DNA of 23,369 bases from Erysipelotrichaceae bacterium (GTDB taxonomy: Bacteria > Bacillota_I > Bacilli_A > Erysipelotrichales > Erysipelotrichaceae), in contig JAFOMB010000167.1 in the NCBI GenBank assembly GCA_017419065.1, positions 1 to 23,369 of the forward strand. The letters are read 5' to 3'. The notes beneath the pieces were generated by a model that saw nothing but the letters and a program-made list of their open reading frames with translations, was not told where the DNA came from and did not search any database. The translations under genes were made by a program, and so were the position numbers. Position 1 is the stretch's first letter; every line of letters begins with the position of its first letter. Of this stretch, positions 1-7,343 are shown in pieces.

Positions 1-51
1 GTAGTTTGCCCCATTATAAATCTGACTATAAGCTTGAGGTCTTTCGTTCAT
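1..51 (-). CDS. 5' end of an unidentified gene (partial)
   Basis: Seventeen codons of a minus-strand reading frame run off the left edge of the window. The start ATG is at 51-49 and is preceded by GGAGAT about 7 nt upstream, followed by an open frame beginning MNERPQAYSQIYNGANY. The AT-rich stretch upstream (roughly 60-115) contains TATAAT-like hexamers on this strand, which suits a promoter. Too little is visible to name a family. The support is only the ribosome binding site, the AT-rich upstream region, and the fact that the pdf terminator lies just before it. Confidence 0.5.
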   Translation of the reverse strand, partial: MNERPQAYSQIYNGANY

Positions 52-59
52 GTTTATCT

Positions 60-117
60 CCATTAATATAAATTATATTGTCGAATATAACTGGTTAAAT
101 TATACTTATAAACAATT
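60..117 (-). promoter_or_regulatory. AT-rich probable promoter region of the left-edge gene
   Basis: Between the pdf terminator and the start at 51 the DNA is almost entirely A and T. On the minus strand it carries several TATAAT-like hexamers, one ending about 20 nt before the ribosome binding site. No convincing -35 can be chosen, so only the region is called and not the exact promoter. Confidence 0.35.
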
Positions 118-147
118 AAAAAAGCAATTATTCGATCCTAATTGCTT
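118..147 (-). terminator. Intrinsic terminator of pdf, overlapping its stop codon
   Basis: On the minus strand AAGCAATTA (147-139) pairs perfectly with TAATTGCTT (130-122) around an 8-nt loop and is followed by a run of T (the A-run at 118-123 on the plus strand). The left arm is made of the last sense codons of pdf, and the stop codon (130-128) lies in the right arm. Confidence 0.8.
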
Positions 148-688
148 CTTTGTCTTCGTAGTAAGGGTTTTCATTGTTGATGTGGTCATAGAAGAGGATG
201 CCTTTGAAGTGGTCGAGCTCGTGCTGGAGGACGATGGCCAGGTAGCCTTCCGCTCTGATCTCCACGTTCTTATCACGGATCATATCGTAGCCTCTGACCT
301 TGACTCTGGCACTGCGGTAGATGTAGCCGTCATGGTCCTCATCGACCGAAAGACATCCTTCGCCGTTGGCCAGATAGGCCTTTTCCAGGGAGTTGGAGAC
401 GATCTTCGGATTGACCAGGGCATACTGGCATTCGATCTCGCCGTCGCCGTCCTTGAGGACGATGGCCGTCATCTTCTTCGGAACACCGACCTGTATCGCA
501 CTGATCCCGACAGCCGGCCGGAGATTCTTCTCTTCTGCCAGCTCCGGAACAGTGGAATCCTTGACATACTGCAGCATGTCTTCCAAAAGAGCTCTGTCTT
601 CGGCAGAGAGAGGGAGGGAGACATCTACGGATCTTTCCCTTATTCTTTTGTCGTCATCCTTGACGATCGTATCGTTGTTTATAAGCAT
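128..688 (-). CDS. def: Peptide deformylase
   Basis: This enzyme removes the N-formyl group from nascent proteins in the cytosol, using a bound metal ion. All three family motifs are visible in 186 residues: GISAIQ at 61-66 (the GxGxAAxQ motif, slightly altered), EGCLS at 110-114 with the metal ligand Cys112, and QHELDH at 155-160 with ligands His156 and His160 and catalytic Glu157. The length and the spacer between motifs suit the longer Gram-positive (type 2) form. The start ATG has no good Shine-Dalgarno. Instead TATAAT ends 6 nt before it, so the transcript may be leaderless. It is divergent from the SEDS gene, with only 55 bp between the two starts. Its own terminator overlaps its stop codon. 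Confidence 0.95.
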   Translation of the reverse strand: MLINNDTIVKDDDKRIRERSVDVSLPLSAEDRALLEDMLQYVKDSTVPELAEEKNLRPAVGISAIQVGVPKKMTAIVLKDGDGEIECQYALVNPKIVSNSLEKAYLANGEGCLSVDEDHDGYIYRSARVKVRGYDMIRDKNVEIRAEGYLAIVLQHELDHFKGILFYDHINNENPYYEDKEAIRIE

Positions 689-717
689 AATTCCATTATA
701 TTCCTTTTCTTCATTTC
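689..717 (-). promoter_or_regulatory. Candidate promoter of pdf, placing transcription start at the ATG
   Basis: Read on the minus strand, TATAAT (700-695) is followed by GGAATT and then the ATG at 688. That spacing puts the expected start point on the A of the start codon. TTGGAG lies about 17 nt further upstream as a weak -35. Confidence 0.5.
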
Positions 718-729
718 CTCCAAGAACAT

Positions 730-743
730 GCTAAAATGATAGC
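730..743 (+). promoter_or_regulatory. Candidate extended -10 promoter of the SEDS gene
   Basis: TGCTAAAAT (TG at 729-730, TAAAAT at 732-737) is an extended -10 match that ends 6 nt before the GTG start at 744. No Shine-Dalgarno is found between them, and the -35 is weak. The element is back-to-back with the pdf promoter. Confidence 0.45.
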
Positions 744-1937
744 GTGAGTGAACGAAACAAGAGGGGAACTTTCTCCCGTTACAGCGATAAATTGATCATG
801 TTTTCCGCCATCTTCCTCGTGATCTTCGGCACCTTCATGATCATGTCGGCATCCATGCCATATGCGACAGGTTCTACGACCATCATCGTCTCTACGGCGA
901 TCTCCCAGGCCGTATACGCAGCTGTCGCCCTGGCAGCATTTTTCTTTCTGTCCAATTTTCCTCTTCTCTTTTTGAAGAAGAGACTTTACTGGTATGCCTA
1001 CTATGGACTGCTGGCTATGCTGCTGGCCTGCCGTGTCTTCTCACCGGTCGGCGGCGCCTATGCCTGGATCCGACTGGGACCGGCTTCTCTGCAGCCATCG
1101 GAGTTCGCCAAGATCTTCTCCATCCTCTTCGCTGCCAAACTGATGGCAGCCGATCAGGGAGACAAGAGAAACCTGGAGAACTTCAAGACCTACGGCATTG
1201 CCATGCTGGTATATGTCTTCATCATCGTCGTCATACAGCACGACCTGGGTTCCGGTGTCGTCCTGTTCATCATCAGCTATGCGGTAGCGCTCCTGCCGCC
1301 GCATAAGGCGCTGCGCAAATGGCAGAGGCTCATGATTCTGGGGATCTTCGCAGTCGTTGCCCTGGCTTTATTCGTACTGTCTCCGATCGGTACCGATATT
1401 TTAAGAAAACTCTCTTCCGGCAACTACATGATCGCCCGCTTCCTGTCGTCTGCCAATCCGTTTCTGACGCTCTATGATGACGGCTATCATTTAGTCATGT
1501 CCTTGGTCTCCTTTGCGACAGGCGGTTTGTTCGGCCTTGGCTACGGCAATTCCATCCACAAATACATGAACTTCCCGTCTCCGACTACCGACTTCATCCT
1601 GCCGGTCATCGTCGAGGAACTCGGCATCGTCTTCGGACTCCTGCCGATCATCCTCTGCTACGGGTTTATTCTCTTCTCCTTACGCCGTTATTCGGTGAAG
1701 AGCCGGAAGACTTCCACCAGGATCGTCCTTCTGGGTGTCTATATGTACTACATGGTCCACTTCTTCCTCAATGTCGGCGGCGTCAGCGGTCTGATCCCTC
1801 TGACCGGTGTCCCGCTTCTTCTCTTATCATCCGGAGGCTCGTCTTTGCTGGCAGCGATGGCGTCCCTGGGTATCGCCGAATCGGAGATCATCCGCTTCAG
1901 GAGTGAAAACGATGAGGATCGTAGCGGGCAGGTATAA
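744..1937 (+). CDS. SEDS-family peptidoglycan polymerase (FtsW/RodA/SpoVE type)
   Basis: This is an integral membrane glycosyltransferase that polymerises lipid II into glycan strands for division or elongation. In 397 residues there are about ten hydrophobic segments. The family motif around GAYAWIRLGPASLQPSE is at 104-120. The extracytoplasmic loop motif TTDFI with the likely catalytic Asp283 is followed by EELG at 291-294. The C-terminal TGVPLLLLSSGGSS is at 354-367; its usual SYGGSS reads SSGGSS here. FtsW and RodA cannot be told apart safely by eye. The following rsmD recalls the ftsW-ylbH neighbourhood of bacilli and slightly favours FtsW. The start is GTG at 744 with no Shine-Dalgarno. 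The end overlaps rsmD by 26 bp, suggesting coupled translation. Confidence 0.9.
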   Translation: MSERNKRGTFSRYSDKLIMFSAIFLVIFGTFMIMSASMPYATGSTTIIVSTAISQAVYAAVALAAFFFLSNFPLLFLKKRLYWYAYYGLLAMLLACRVFSPVGGAYAWIRLGPASLQPSEFAKIFSILFAAKLMAADQGDKRNLENFKTYGIAMLVYVFIIVVIQHDLGSGVVLFIISYAVALLPPHKALRKWQRLMILGIFAVVALALFVLSPIGTDILRKLSSGNYMIARFLSSANPFLTLYDDGYHLVMSLVSFATGGLFGLGYGNSIHKYMNFPSPTTDFILPVIVEELGIVFGLLPIILCYGFILFSLRRYSVKSRKTSTRIVLLGVYMYYMVHFFLNVGGVSGLIPLTGVPLLLLSSGGSSLLAAMASLGIAESEIIRFRSENDEDRSGQV

Positions 1938-2448
1938 GCGCACACCGCTCGTGACCCTGGAAGGGGAGGCGACAAGACCTACCCGGGACATGGTGCGGGA
2001 AGCGCTCTTTTCCTCTGTGGATGTGGAGGGGATGGATGTCCTCGATCTGTTTTCGGGTTCGGGAGCCATCGGGATCGAAGCGCTCTCCAGAGGAGCAGCG
2101 GACGCCGTATTCAATGATGTCAATCCGGCAGCGGCGAAGATCATCCGCACGAACCTCGAGAAGGTCCATGAGAAGCGCACGGTCTATGAACTGGGCTATG
2201 ACCTCTGTCTGAAGAGACTGGAGGGCAGAGCTTTTGATTTCATCTTCCTGGATCCGCCGTATGCCTTTCAGGACTTTGAAGGTCTCTTCGCTCTACTGGA
2301 GAGATACGGAAACGTCAAAGAGGGTTCTCTCATCATCGCCGAAGTCCGCAAGGATCATGTCATGCCGGAAGAGTATGGCAGTTTCAAATCTTACAAAGAG
2401 AAAAAGTACGGGATCACGAGACTCGTGTATTACCGTTACCATCAGTAA
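1912..2448 (+). CDS. rsmD: 16S rRNA (guanine-966-N2)-methyltransferase RsmD
   Basis: This SAM-dependent enzyme methylates the exocyclic amine of a guanine in the small-subunit rRNA. The 178-residue protein opens with the typical MRIVAGRYKR and has the RPT(R/D) segment at 22-25. The SAM-binding loop LDLFSGSGAIGIEAL is at 44-58 and the catalytic motif DPPY at 114-117, giving the order expected for N2-guanine methyltransferases. The ATG at 1912 is chosen because AGGAGTG stands at the right distance and because the RsmD-type N-terminus begins exactly there. A longer in-frame extension to 1807 lies inside the SEDS gene and has no family similarity. The usual neighbour coaD does not follow. Confidence 0.93.
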   Translation: MRIVAGRYKRTPLVTLEGEATRPTRDMVREALFSSVDVEGMDVLDLFSGSGAIGIEALSRGAADAVFNDVNPAAAKIIRTNLEKVHEKRTVYELGYDLCLKRLEGRAFDFIFLDPPYAFQDFEGLFALLERYGNVKEGSLIIAEVRKDHVMPEEYGSFKSYKEKKYGITRLVYYRYHQ

Positions 2449-2459
2449 AGATATTTCGT

Positions 2460-2487
2460 AAAAACTTCTGTTTTTCTGCCTTTTTTC
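2460..2487 (+). terminator. Weak possible terminator after rsmD
   Basis: AAAAAC/GTTTTT can fold around TTCT (2460-2475) and a T-rich run follows at 2480-2487. An alternative stem TTTTCTG/CAGAAAA also exists. All stems are A/T-poor in stability, so the call is tentative. Confidence 0.3.
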
Positions 2488-2535
2488 ATCAGAAAAGTTG
2501 GAAACGTATATTTTTTAGTATTACAGATGTTCATT

Positions 2536-2559
2536 ATTTTCATGAAAATGTATTTTCAT
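2536..2559. promoter_or_regulatory. 14-bp perfect palindrome with an extra half-site upstream of the nucleoside operon
   Basis: ATTTTCATGAAAAT at 2536-2549 is a perfect inverted repeat, and its half ATTTTCAT recurs at 2552-2559. It lies about 35-50 bp upstream of the presumed -10, a usual place for an operator. No regulator gene in the window can be assigned to it. Confidence 0.4.
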
Positions 2560-2579
2560 CTTTTCGTTCGATTTTTTTA

Positions 2580-2588
2580 TGGTAAAGT
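2580..2588 (+). promoter_or_regulatory. Candidate extended -10 of the nucleoside operon
   Basis: TGGTAAAGT (TG at 2580-2581, TAAAGT at 2583-2588) is an extended -10 match. It would start transcription near 2595 and give a leader of about 55 nt. A convincing -35 is not visible. Confidence 0.4.
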
Positions 2589-2594
2589 TATCAC

Positions 2595-2635
2595 ATGGAA
2601 ATCTAAGGAAGAATATCTGCCTGAGCGATTTCCGT
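2595..2635 (+). other. Stem-loop in the leader of the nucleoside operon
   Basis: ATGGAAATC (2595-2603) pairs with GATTTCCGT (2627-2635) allowing one G-U pair, enclosing a 23-nt loop. The stem ends just before the AAGGAG ribosome binding site at 2638-2643. It does not show the conserved core of the purine riboswitch. It could be a simple 5' stabilising hairpin. Confidence 0.3.
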
Positions 2636-2649
2636 AGAAGGAGAGAGAA

Positions 2650-3717
2650 ATGAAGAAATTACTCACATGTCTTCTGGCTGTCCTGATGGTTCTTTCCATG
2701 GCAGCCTGCTCTGGCAATTCCGGCAAGGAAGAAAGCGGCACACCGGCTGAAGGCGGCGAAACGGAAGAAAAGATCCGCGTAGCCCTCGTAACGAACGTCG
2801 CCGGCAACTCTGCATTCATCGATGACGGTATTGCAGGATTCAAAGAAACTGCAGAAAAGTACGGCTGGGAATACAGCGTAGCAGAATGCGCTGCTGACCA
2901 GGACTACGAAGACAACGCCAGAGCGTTCGCTCAGGAAGATTACGATCTGATCGTCGGTCTGAGCTGGCAGGCCAACGTCGGTATCGCTGCTGCGGCTACG
3001 GAATTCCCGGATGCTGCTGCCTATGCCCTCGTTGACGACAGCACAGGTCTTGACAACGTCATGGACGTCACCTTCACAGAAGCGAGCGGTGCTTACCTGA
3101 TCGGTAGAATGGCTGCTCTTGTCACGAATGGTGAAACTCACAACTATGCGGCTGTCCATGCTATGGAAGGTACTTCCGGCTGGGTAGGCTGGAGATATCC
3201 GTTCATGCAGGGTGTCCTTTCCGTCGACCCGGAAGCGAAGTTCGAATTCCGTTATGTCGGTTCCTACAGCGATCCGGTCAAGGCTAAGGAACTCGCTACA
3301 CAGCTGGCTGCTCTGGACTGCAAGTTCATCAACGCTGCCTGTGCAGGCGGTGACTACGGTGTCTTTGATGCCGCTGCTGAACTGGGCTTCTACACATCCG
3401 GTCAGGATGAAGACTTAACTGACTACAATGACAACGTCATTTCCTGCCAGTTAAAGGATACTTACAACGCTATGGCTTACGTCCTCGACAGATTCGCTGA
3501 AGGCAACTGGAACCCGGCTGATATCAACCTGGGTATCAAGGAAGACACTATCGGTGCTGTCTGGGTAACCAAGGACTCCAAGCTAGCTCCTAGGTCTGAA
3601 ATTCTCACTGATGAGATCATCGCCGATCTGAAGGCTGTTGCGGAAGATCTCAAGGCCGGCAAGATCGATCTGACTGCTCCGGAAGATCAGACAAACTATC
3701 CGAAAATCAGCGGATAA
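2650..3717 (+). CDS. BMP-family nucleoside-binding lipoprotein of an ABC importer
   Basis: This is the extracytoplasmic substrate-binding lipoprotein (BmpA/PnrA/TmpC type) that hands nucleosides to the permeases encoded downstream. The 355-residue protein starts with a lipoprotein signal: positively charged MKK, a hydrophobic stretch, and the lipobox LSMAAC with the lipidated Cys20. A Gly/Glu/Ser-rich linker follows. The mature part begins with IRVALVTNVAGNSAFID, as in BMP proteins, and has the periplasmic-binding fold pattern ending in an Asp/Lys-rich C-terminus. The start ATG at 2650 has an AAGGAG ribosome binding site. It is the first gene of the operon. A strong hairpin after it (3740-3772) probably keeps its mRNA level above that of the transporter genes. 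Purine versus pyrimidine preference cannot be read from the sequence. Confidence 0.93.
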   Translation: MKKLLTCLLAVLMVLSMAACSGNSGKEESGTPAEGGETEEKIRVALVTNVAGNSAFIDDGIAGFKETAEKYGWEYSVAECAADQDYEDNARAFAQEDYDLIVGLSWQANVGIAAAATEFPDAAAYALVDDSTGLDNVMDVTFTEASGAYLIGRMAALVTNGETHNYAAVHAMEGTSGWVGWRYPFMQGVLSVDPEAKFEFRYVGSYSDPVKAKELATQLAALDCKFINAACAGGDYGVFDAAAELGFYTSGQDEDLTDYNDNVISCQLKDTYNAMAYVLDRFAEGNWNPADINLGIKEDTIGAVWVTKDSKLAPRSEILTDEIIADLKAVAEDLKAGKIDLTAPEDQTNYPKISG

Positions 3718-3739
3718 AGATCCCCATTGTTTTCTAACC

Positions 3740-3779
3740 GAAGCGGGAAGATGATATGCATTTTCCCGCTTCTTTCATA
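3740..3779 (+). terminator. Intercistronic hairpin between binding protein and ATPase
   Basis: GAAGCGGGAA (3740-3749) and TTCCCGCTTC (3763-3772) form a perfect 10-bp stem with a 13-nt loop, followed by a T-rich stretch. Since the operon continues 28 bp later, it most likely works as a partial terminator or as a 3' stabiliser of the lipoprotein mRNA. Confidence 0.7.
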
Positions 3780-3807
3780 TTTTCCCTTCGGGATAGAGGA
3801 GATACGC

Positions 3808-5319
3808 GTGGCTTTAGTAGAATTGAAAGACATCACAAAGGTTTACGGAAACCTGAAAGCGAATGACAGGGTCTCGCTCGAATTGAATAAAGGAGAGATC
3901 CTGGCAGTCGTCGGAGAGAACGGTGCCGGCAAGAGTACCCTCATGAAGATCATGTACGGTCTTGAGACACCGACATCCGGCGAGATCCGTGTCAACGGAG
4001 AACTGCAGCATTTTCACTACCCTTTAGATGCGATAGCGAAGGGCCTCGGTATGGTCCAGCAGCATTTCATGCTGATAGAACCGTTTACCGCAGCGGAGAA
4101 CATCGTCTATTCGAAAGAACCGAGAAACGGCCTGTTCTTCGATCGTAAGAAAGCGATCAAGATCACAGAGGAGCTCTGTGATAAATATAAATTGTATATC
4201 GATCCGACAGCCCTGGTAAAAGACTGTCCGGTCGGTGTCCAGCAGCGCATCGAGATCCTCAAGGTGCTCTATCAGCAGGCGGAGATCATCATCTTCGATG
4301 AACCGTCCGCTGTTCTGACACCGCAGGAGACCAATCAGCTGTTAAAGACGATCAAGGATCTTTCGGAGATGGGGAAGTCGATCATCCTCATCACGCATAA
4401 GCTGAACGAAGTCTTTGCGGTCGCTGACCGGGTCGTGGTCATGAGACACGGCCAGGTCGTCGGCAATATGGACATCCATGAAACGGATATGGATCAGCTC
4501 AGCTTCCTCATGGTAGGCAGACAGCTTGCCAAACAGAAGATCCCGGCAGTAGAAAAGGGTCCGGCATGTCTGGAACTGACAGACCTCCATGTCTCGGGAA
4601 ACGGTACGATGGATGCGATCGACGGCGTCTCCCTGCATGTAGATAAGGGTGAGATCGTCGGTATCGCCGGTGTATCGGGAAACGGTCAGTCCGAACTGAT
4701 TCGGGCTATCACCGGACTTCTCCCGGTAGCCTCAGGGAAAGTCACCCTGGAAGGTAAAGACATCACAAACCGTACGCCTAGAGAAATACGCGAATGCGGA
4801 CTGGCCTGCATCCCGGAAGACAGATATCTCTGGGGAAGTGCCAGAGAAGCGACACTGGCGGAAAACGGCATCATGTATATCCACAACAAGCAGCCGCTTT
4901 CGAAGAATGGCTGGCTGAACAAGAAAAAAGTGGAATCCTTCATAGAAGAGACCTTCGAGAAATTTGATGTCCGCTACGGCTCTTCCTCCCAGAAGATGTC
5001 CGAGCTCTCCGGCGGCAACGCCCAGAAAGTCGTCCTGGCCAGAGAGGTCGTCCAGAAGACACCGTTCCTCATCGCGGCAGAGCCGACAAGAGGTCTGGAT
5101 ATCGGCGCCATTGAATATGTCCATCAGGCCCTCATCAAGAAGAAAGAAGAAGGGGACTCTGTCCTGCTCGTCTCTTCGGAACTCAGTGAGATCATGTCCT
5201 TATCCGACAGGATCTACATATTCTACAACGGAAAGATCGCCGGGGAATTCACCCGTGAAGAAGCTACAGAAGAAAAACTCGGTCTGCTGATGATGGGAGG
5301 TCAAATCAATGAAGCGTAA
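3808..5319 (+). CDS. Nucleoside ABC importer, tandem ATPase subunit
   Basis: This cytoplasmic ATPase carries two nucleotide-binding domains in one chain and powers nucleoside uptake (NupO/YufO type). With a GTG start at 3808 it has 503 residues. The first domain has Walker A GENGAGKST at 36-44 and Walker B IIIFDEPSAVL, but its signature reads CPVGVQQRIEIL instead of LSGGQ. The second domain has a non-canonical P-loop GVSGNGQSEL, a clear LSGGNAQKVVLARE signature and LIAAEPTRGLD. One degenerate site in each domain is normal in this sugar/nucleoside family. The GTG is preferred over an upstream in-frame ATG at 3727 because GAGGAGAT precedes it and the ATG would lie in front of the 3740-3772 hairpin. 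Its end overlaps the first permease by 11 bp. Confidence 0.94.
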   Translation: MALVELKDITKVYGNLKANDRVSLELNKGEILAVVGENGAGKSTLMKIMYGLETPTSGEIRVNGELQHFHYPLDAIAKGLGMVQQHFMLIEPFTAAENIVYSKEPRNGLFFDRKKAIKITEELCDKYKLYIDPTALVKDCPVGVQQRIEILKVLYQQAEIIIFDEPSAVLTPQETNQLLKTIKDLSEMGKSIILITHKLNEVFAVADRVVVMRHGQVVGNMDIHETDMDQLSFLMVGRQLAKQKIPAVEKGPACLELTDLHVSGNGTMDAIDGVSLHVDKGEIVGIAGVSGNGQSELIRAITGLLPVASGKVTLEGKDITNRTPREIRECGLACIPEDRYLWGSAREATLAENGIMYIHNKQPLSKNGWLNKKKVESFIEETFEKFDVRYGSSSQKMSELSGGNAQKVVLAREVVQKTPFLIAAEPTRGLDIGAIEYVHQALIKKKEEGDSVLLVSSELSEIMSLSDRIYIFYNGKIAGEFTREEATEEKLGLLMMGGQINEA

Positions 5320-6439
5320 CGAACTGCTGATGGGACGTCTGTCCCGGTTCCTGAACTCCGCCTCGCTGCCGATCATCGCGACGCTGCTGGGTCTCTTACT
5401 GGGAGCTGTGACGATCTTCCTTTCCGGAAACGATCCGATCGGGGTCTATGGAACGATGTTCCAGAAGTCCTTCTTAAAAGCCACGTATCTGAACCAGACG
5501 CTGGCGAAGGCGACACCGGTCATCATCTGCGGCATCTCCGGTGCCGTTGCCTGGAGAGCCGGCCATATCAACCTGGGTATCGAAGGCCAGATGGTCTGCG
5601 GTGCCATGACAGCTGTCCTGGTTGGCTTATACATGCCGGGACCGGCTATCGTCGTCTGCATCGTCGCCTGCATCCTCTCCTGCCTGGCCGGTGCGATCTA
5701 CGCCCTGCTTCCTACCGTTCTTCAGGATAAGGCCCATGTCTCCATGATCATGGTCACCCTGATGATGAACTATATCGCCAACTATATCTCTGCCTACCTC
5801 GTCTCCTTCCCGTTCAAGGATACTTCCTCTCTCAACGCGAACCAGACGAAGTTCATCGATGAGTCCCTGCGTTTCTTCCGGTTGACGGGAAACGGTCAGC
5901 TCTCGCTCGGCTTCCTGCTGGCACTGCTGGTCGTCTTCGCGATCTATCTCATCCTGAACTATACGACCTTCGGTTATGAGTCGAAGATGTCCGGTTTCAA
6001 CCCGAGCTTCGCACGCTATGGCGGTGTCCGGGAACGAAGAGTCATGTATATGACGATGGCGCTTTCCGGTGCTCTTGCGGGCTTTGCGGGATTCGTCGAA
6101 GTCTTCGGCACGAAGTACCGTTTCGCTGCCAATATGATCTCTGCCTCCAGCTATGCCTGGACAGGTCTTATGGCCTCTCTTGTCGGACAGTATCATCCAT
6201 TCGCCATCCTCTTCTACTCGATCTTCTTTTCCGGTCTCAGTATCGGCGGACAGGCTCTGCAGAGAGACTTCAATATCCCGCTGCAGATCGCGGATATCAT
6301 CACCTGTTCCATCATGCTGCTGGTATCGGTGAATATCGGCATCCGCTTCTTCAAACAGAAGAAGAAAGAGGAGAGCGATACGACCGGTCACTACGACCAT
6401 CGTTCCTATGAAAACAAGGAGGTGACGACCCATGAATAG
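5309..6439 (+). CDS. Nucleoside ABC importer, permease subunit 1
   Basis: This inner-membrane channel subunit (BPD_transp_2 family, NupP/YufP type) has 376 residues and about eight to ten hydrophobic segments. The INLGIEGQMV segment in the first third and the GFVEVFGTKYRF stretch later are typical of nucleoside/BMP permeases. The start ATG lies inside the end of the ATPase gene with GGGAGGT upstream. The C-terminal tail after about residue 350 is hydrophilic and charged (KKKEESD...HRSYENKEVTTHE) and probably cytoplasmic. It overlaps the second permease by 8 bp, as expected for a heterodimeric channel made in equal amounts. Confidence 0.92.
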   Translation: MKRNELLMGRLSRFLNSASLPIIATLLGLLLGAVTIFLSGNDPIGVYGTMFQKSFLKATYLNQTLAKATPVIICGISGAVAWRAGHINLGIEGQMVCGAMTAVLVGLYMPGPAIVVCIVACILSCLAGAIYALLPTVLQDKAHVSMIMVTLMMNYIANYISAYLVSFPFKDTSSLNANQTKFIDESLRFFRLTGNGQLSLGFLLALLVVFAIYLILNYTTFGYESKMSGFNPSFARYGGVRERRVMYMTMALSGALAGFAGFVEVFGTKYRFAANMISASSYAWTGLMASLVGQYHPFAILFYSIFFSGLSIGGQALQRDFNIPLQIADIITCSIMLLVSVNIGIRFFKQKKKEESDTTGHYDHRSYENKEVTTHE

Positions 6440-7343
6440 TGCCTACTTCCTTTCCATCTTCAACTCCATCCTGCGAATGACGACCCCGATCCTCTATGCG
6501 ACGCTCGGATGTCTCTTATGCAGTAGGGTCAACGTCTTCAACATCGCCCTGGAAGGACAGATGCTGATGGGCTGCTTTGTCTCCATCGCCATCAACTATA
6601 CGACGCACAACATCTTCTTAAGCGTCATCGGCGGCATACTGGCTGGTGCGGCAGTAGGCCTCATCGTCGGTATCTTCCAGGTCAAGCTGAAAGCCAAAGA
6701 CATGATCGTCGGTACGTCACTGAACTTATTGATCACCTCACTGACATCCTATCTCCTCTATGTTTTCTTTGCGACGAGAGGTTCTCTTACAAGCAATGAG
6801 ATGGTCGGTCTGCACAGGATCCCGAATCTGCCGGAATCCATGACAGTCCTCCATCAGATGTTCAAGAACCTGACATACCTCGATATCTTCGGATACATCC
6901 TGGCTATCGTCATCTTCGTCTTCCTCTTCAAGACCGTACCGGGCTTCCACTTCCTGTCTGTCGGTCTCAATAAGGAAGCAACAGAGTCCCTGGGCACGAA
7001 GGCTGACAGGATACAGGTCATCGCTGTCGTTCTCTCCGGTGCCTTATGCGGACTGGGAGGTGTCGTCCTGTCAATGAGCAACGTCATCATCTTCACCGAA
7101 GGCATGACGGCCGGACGAGGCTACATGGCCATGGCGGCCTCTTCCTTAGCCGGCGCGCATCCGCTCCTGGCCATCATCTCCTCGCTCTTCTTCGGCGCTG
7201 CCGTGGCATCTTCGATCGCCTTGCAGAGCTATATCAACGGCCAGATCACCCTGGCTCTTCCATACATCCTCACCATCCTCATCATGTCGGTATCCGGTTA
7301 TCTCGGCTATCGCAAAGCCCATAAGAAAGGAAACAGATCATGA
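6432..7343 (+). CDS. Nucleoside ABC importer, permease subunit 2
   Basis: This is the partner permease (BPD_transp_2 family, NupQ/YufQ type) of 303 residues, almost wholly hydrophobic. It has the family's NIALEGQMLMG segment near residue 37, and the glycine-rich AGRGYMAMAASSLAGAHPL region near residue 230 is typical of this subunit type. The ATG has an AAGGAGGTGA ribosome binding site. Its stop overlaps the start of the following phosphorylase gene as ATGA, so transport and catabolic genes are translationally linked. Confidence 0.92.
   Translation: MNSAYFLSIFNSILRMTTPILYATLGCLLCSRVNVFNIALEGQMLMGCFVSIAINYTTHNIFLSVIGGILAGAAVGLIVGIFQVKLKAKDMIVGTSLNLLITSLTSYLLYVFFATRGSLTSNEMVGLHRIPNLPESMTVLHQMFKNLTYLDIFGYILAIVIFVFLFKTVPGFHFLSVGLNKEATESLGTKADRIQVIAVVLSGALCGLGGVVLSMSNVIIFTEGMTAGRGYMAMAASSLAGAHPLLAIISSLFFGAAVASSIALQSYINGQITLALPYILTILIMSVSGYLGYRKAHKKGNRS

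Noticed and set aside
50..739. Open frame of 229 codons on the plus strand opposite pdf
   Set aside because: It is the antisense shadow of peptide deformylase, which has all its motifs; the frame has no ribosome binding site and no recognisable domain.
2590..2649. Purine riboswitch before the nucleoside operon
   Set aside because: The conserved purine-aptamer core and its three-stem layout are not visible; only one stem-loop is present.
3727..3807. Earlier ATG for the ABC ATPase
   Set aside because: It has no ribosome binding site and would place the intercistronic hairpin inside the coding region; family similarity begins at the GTG at 3808.
5627..6433. Open frame of 268 codons opposite permease 1
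   Set aside because: It is an antisense shadow, rich in His, Asp and Arg, as expected when a membrane-protein gene is read backwards.
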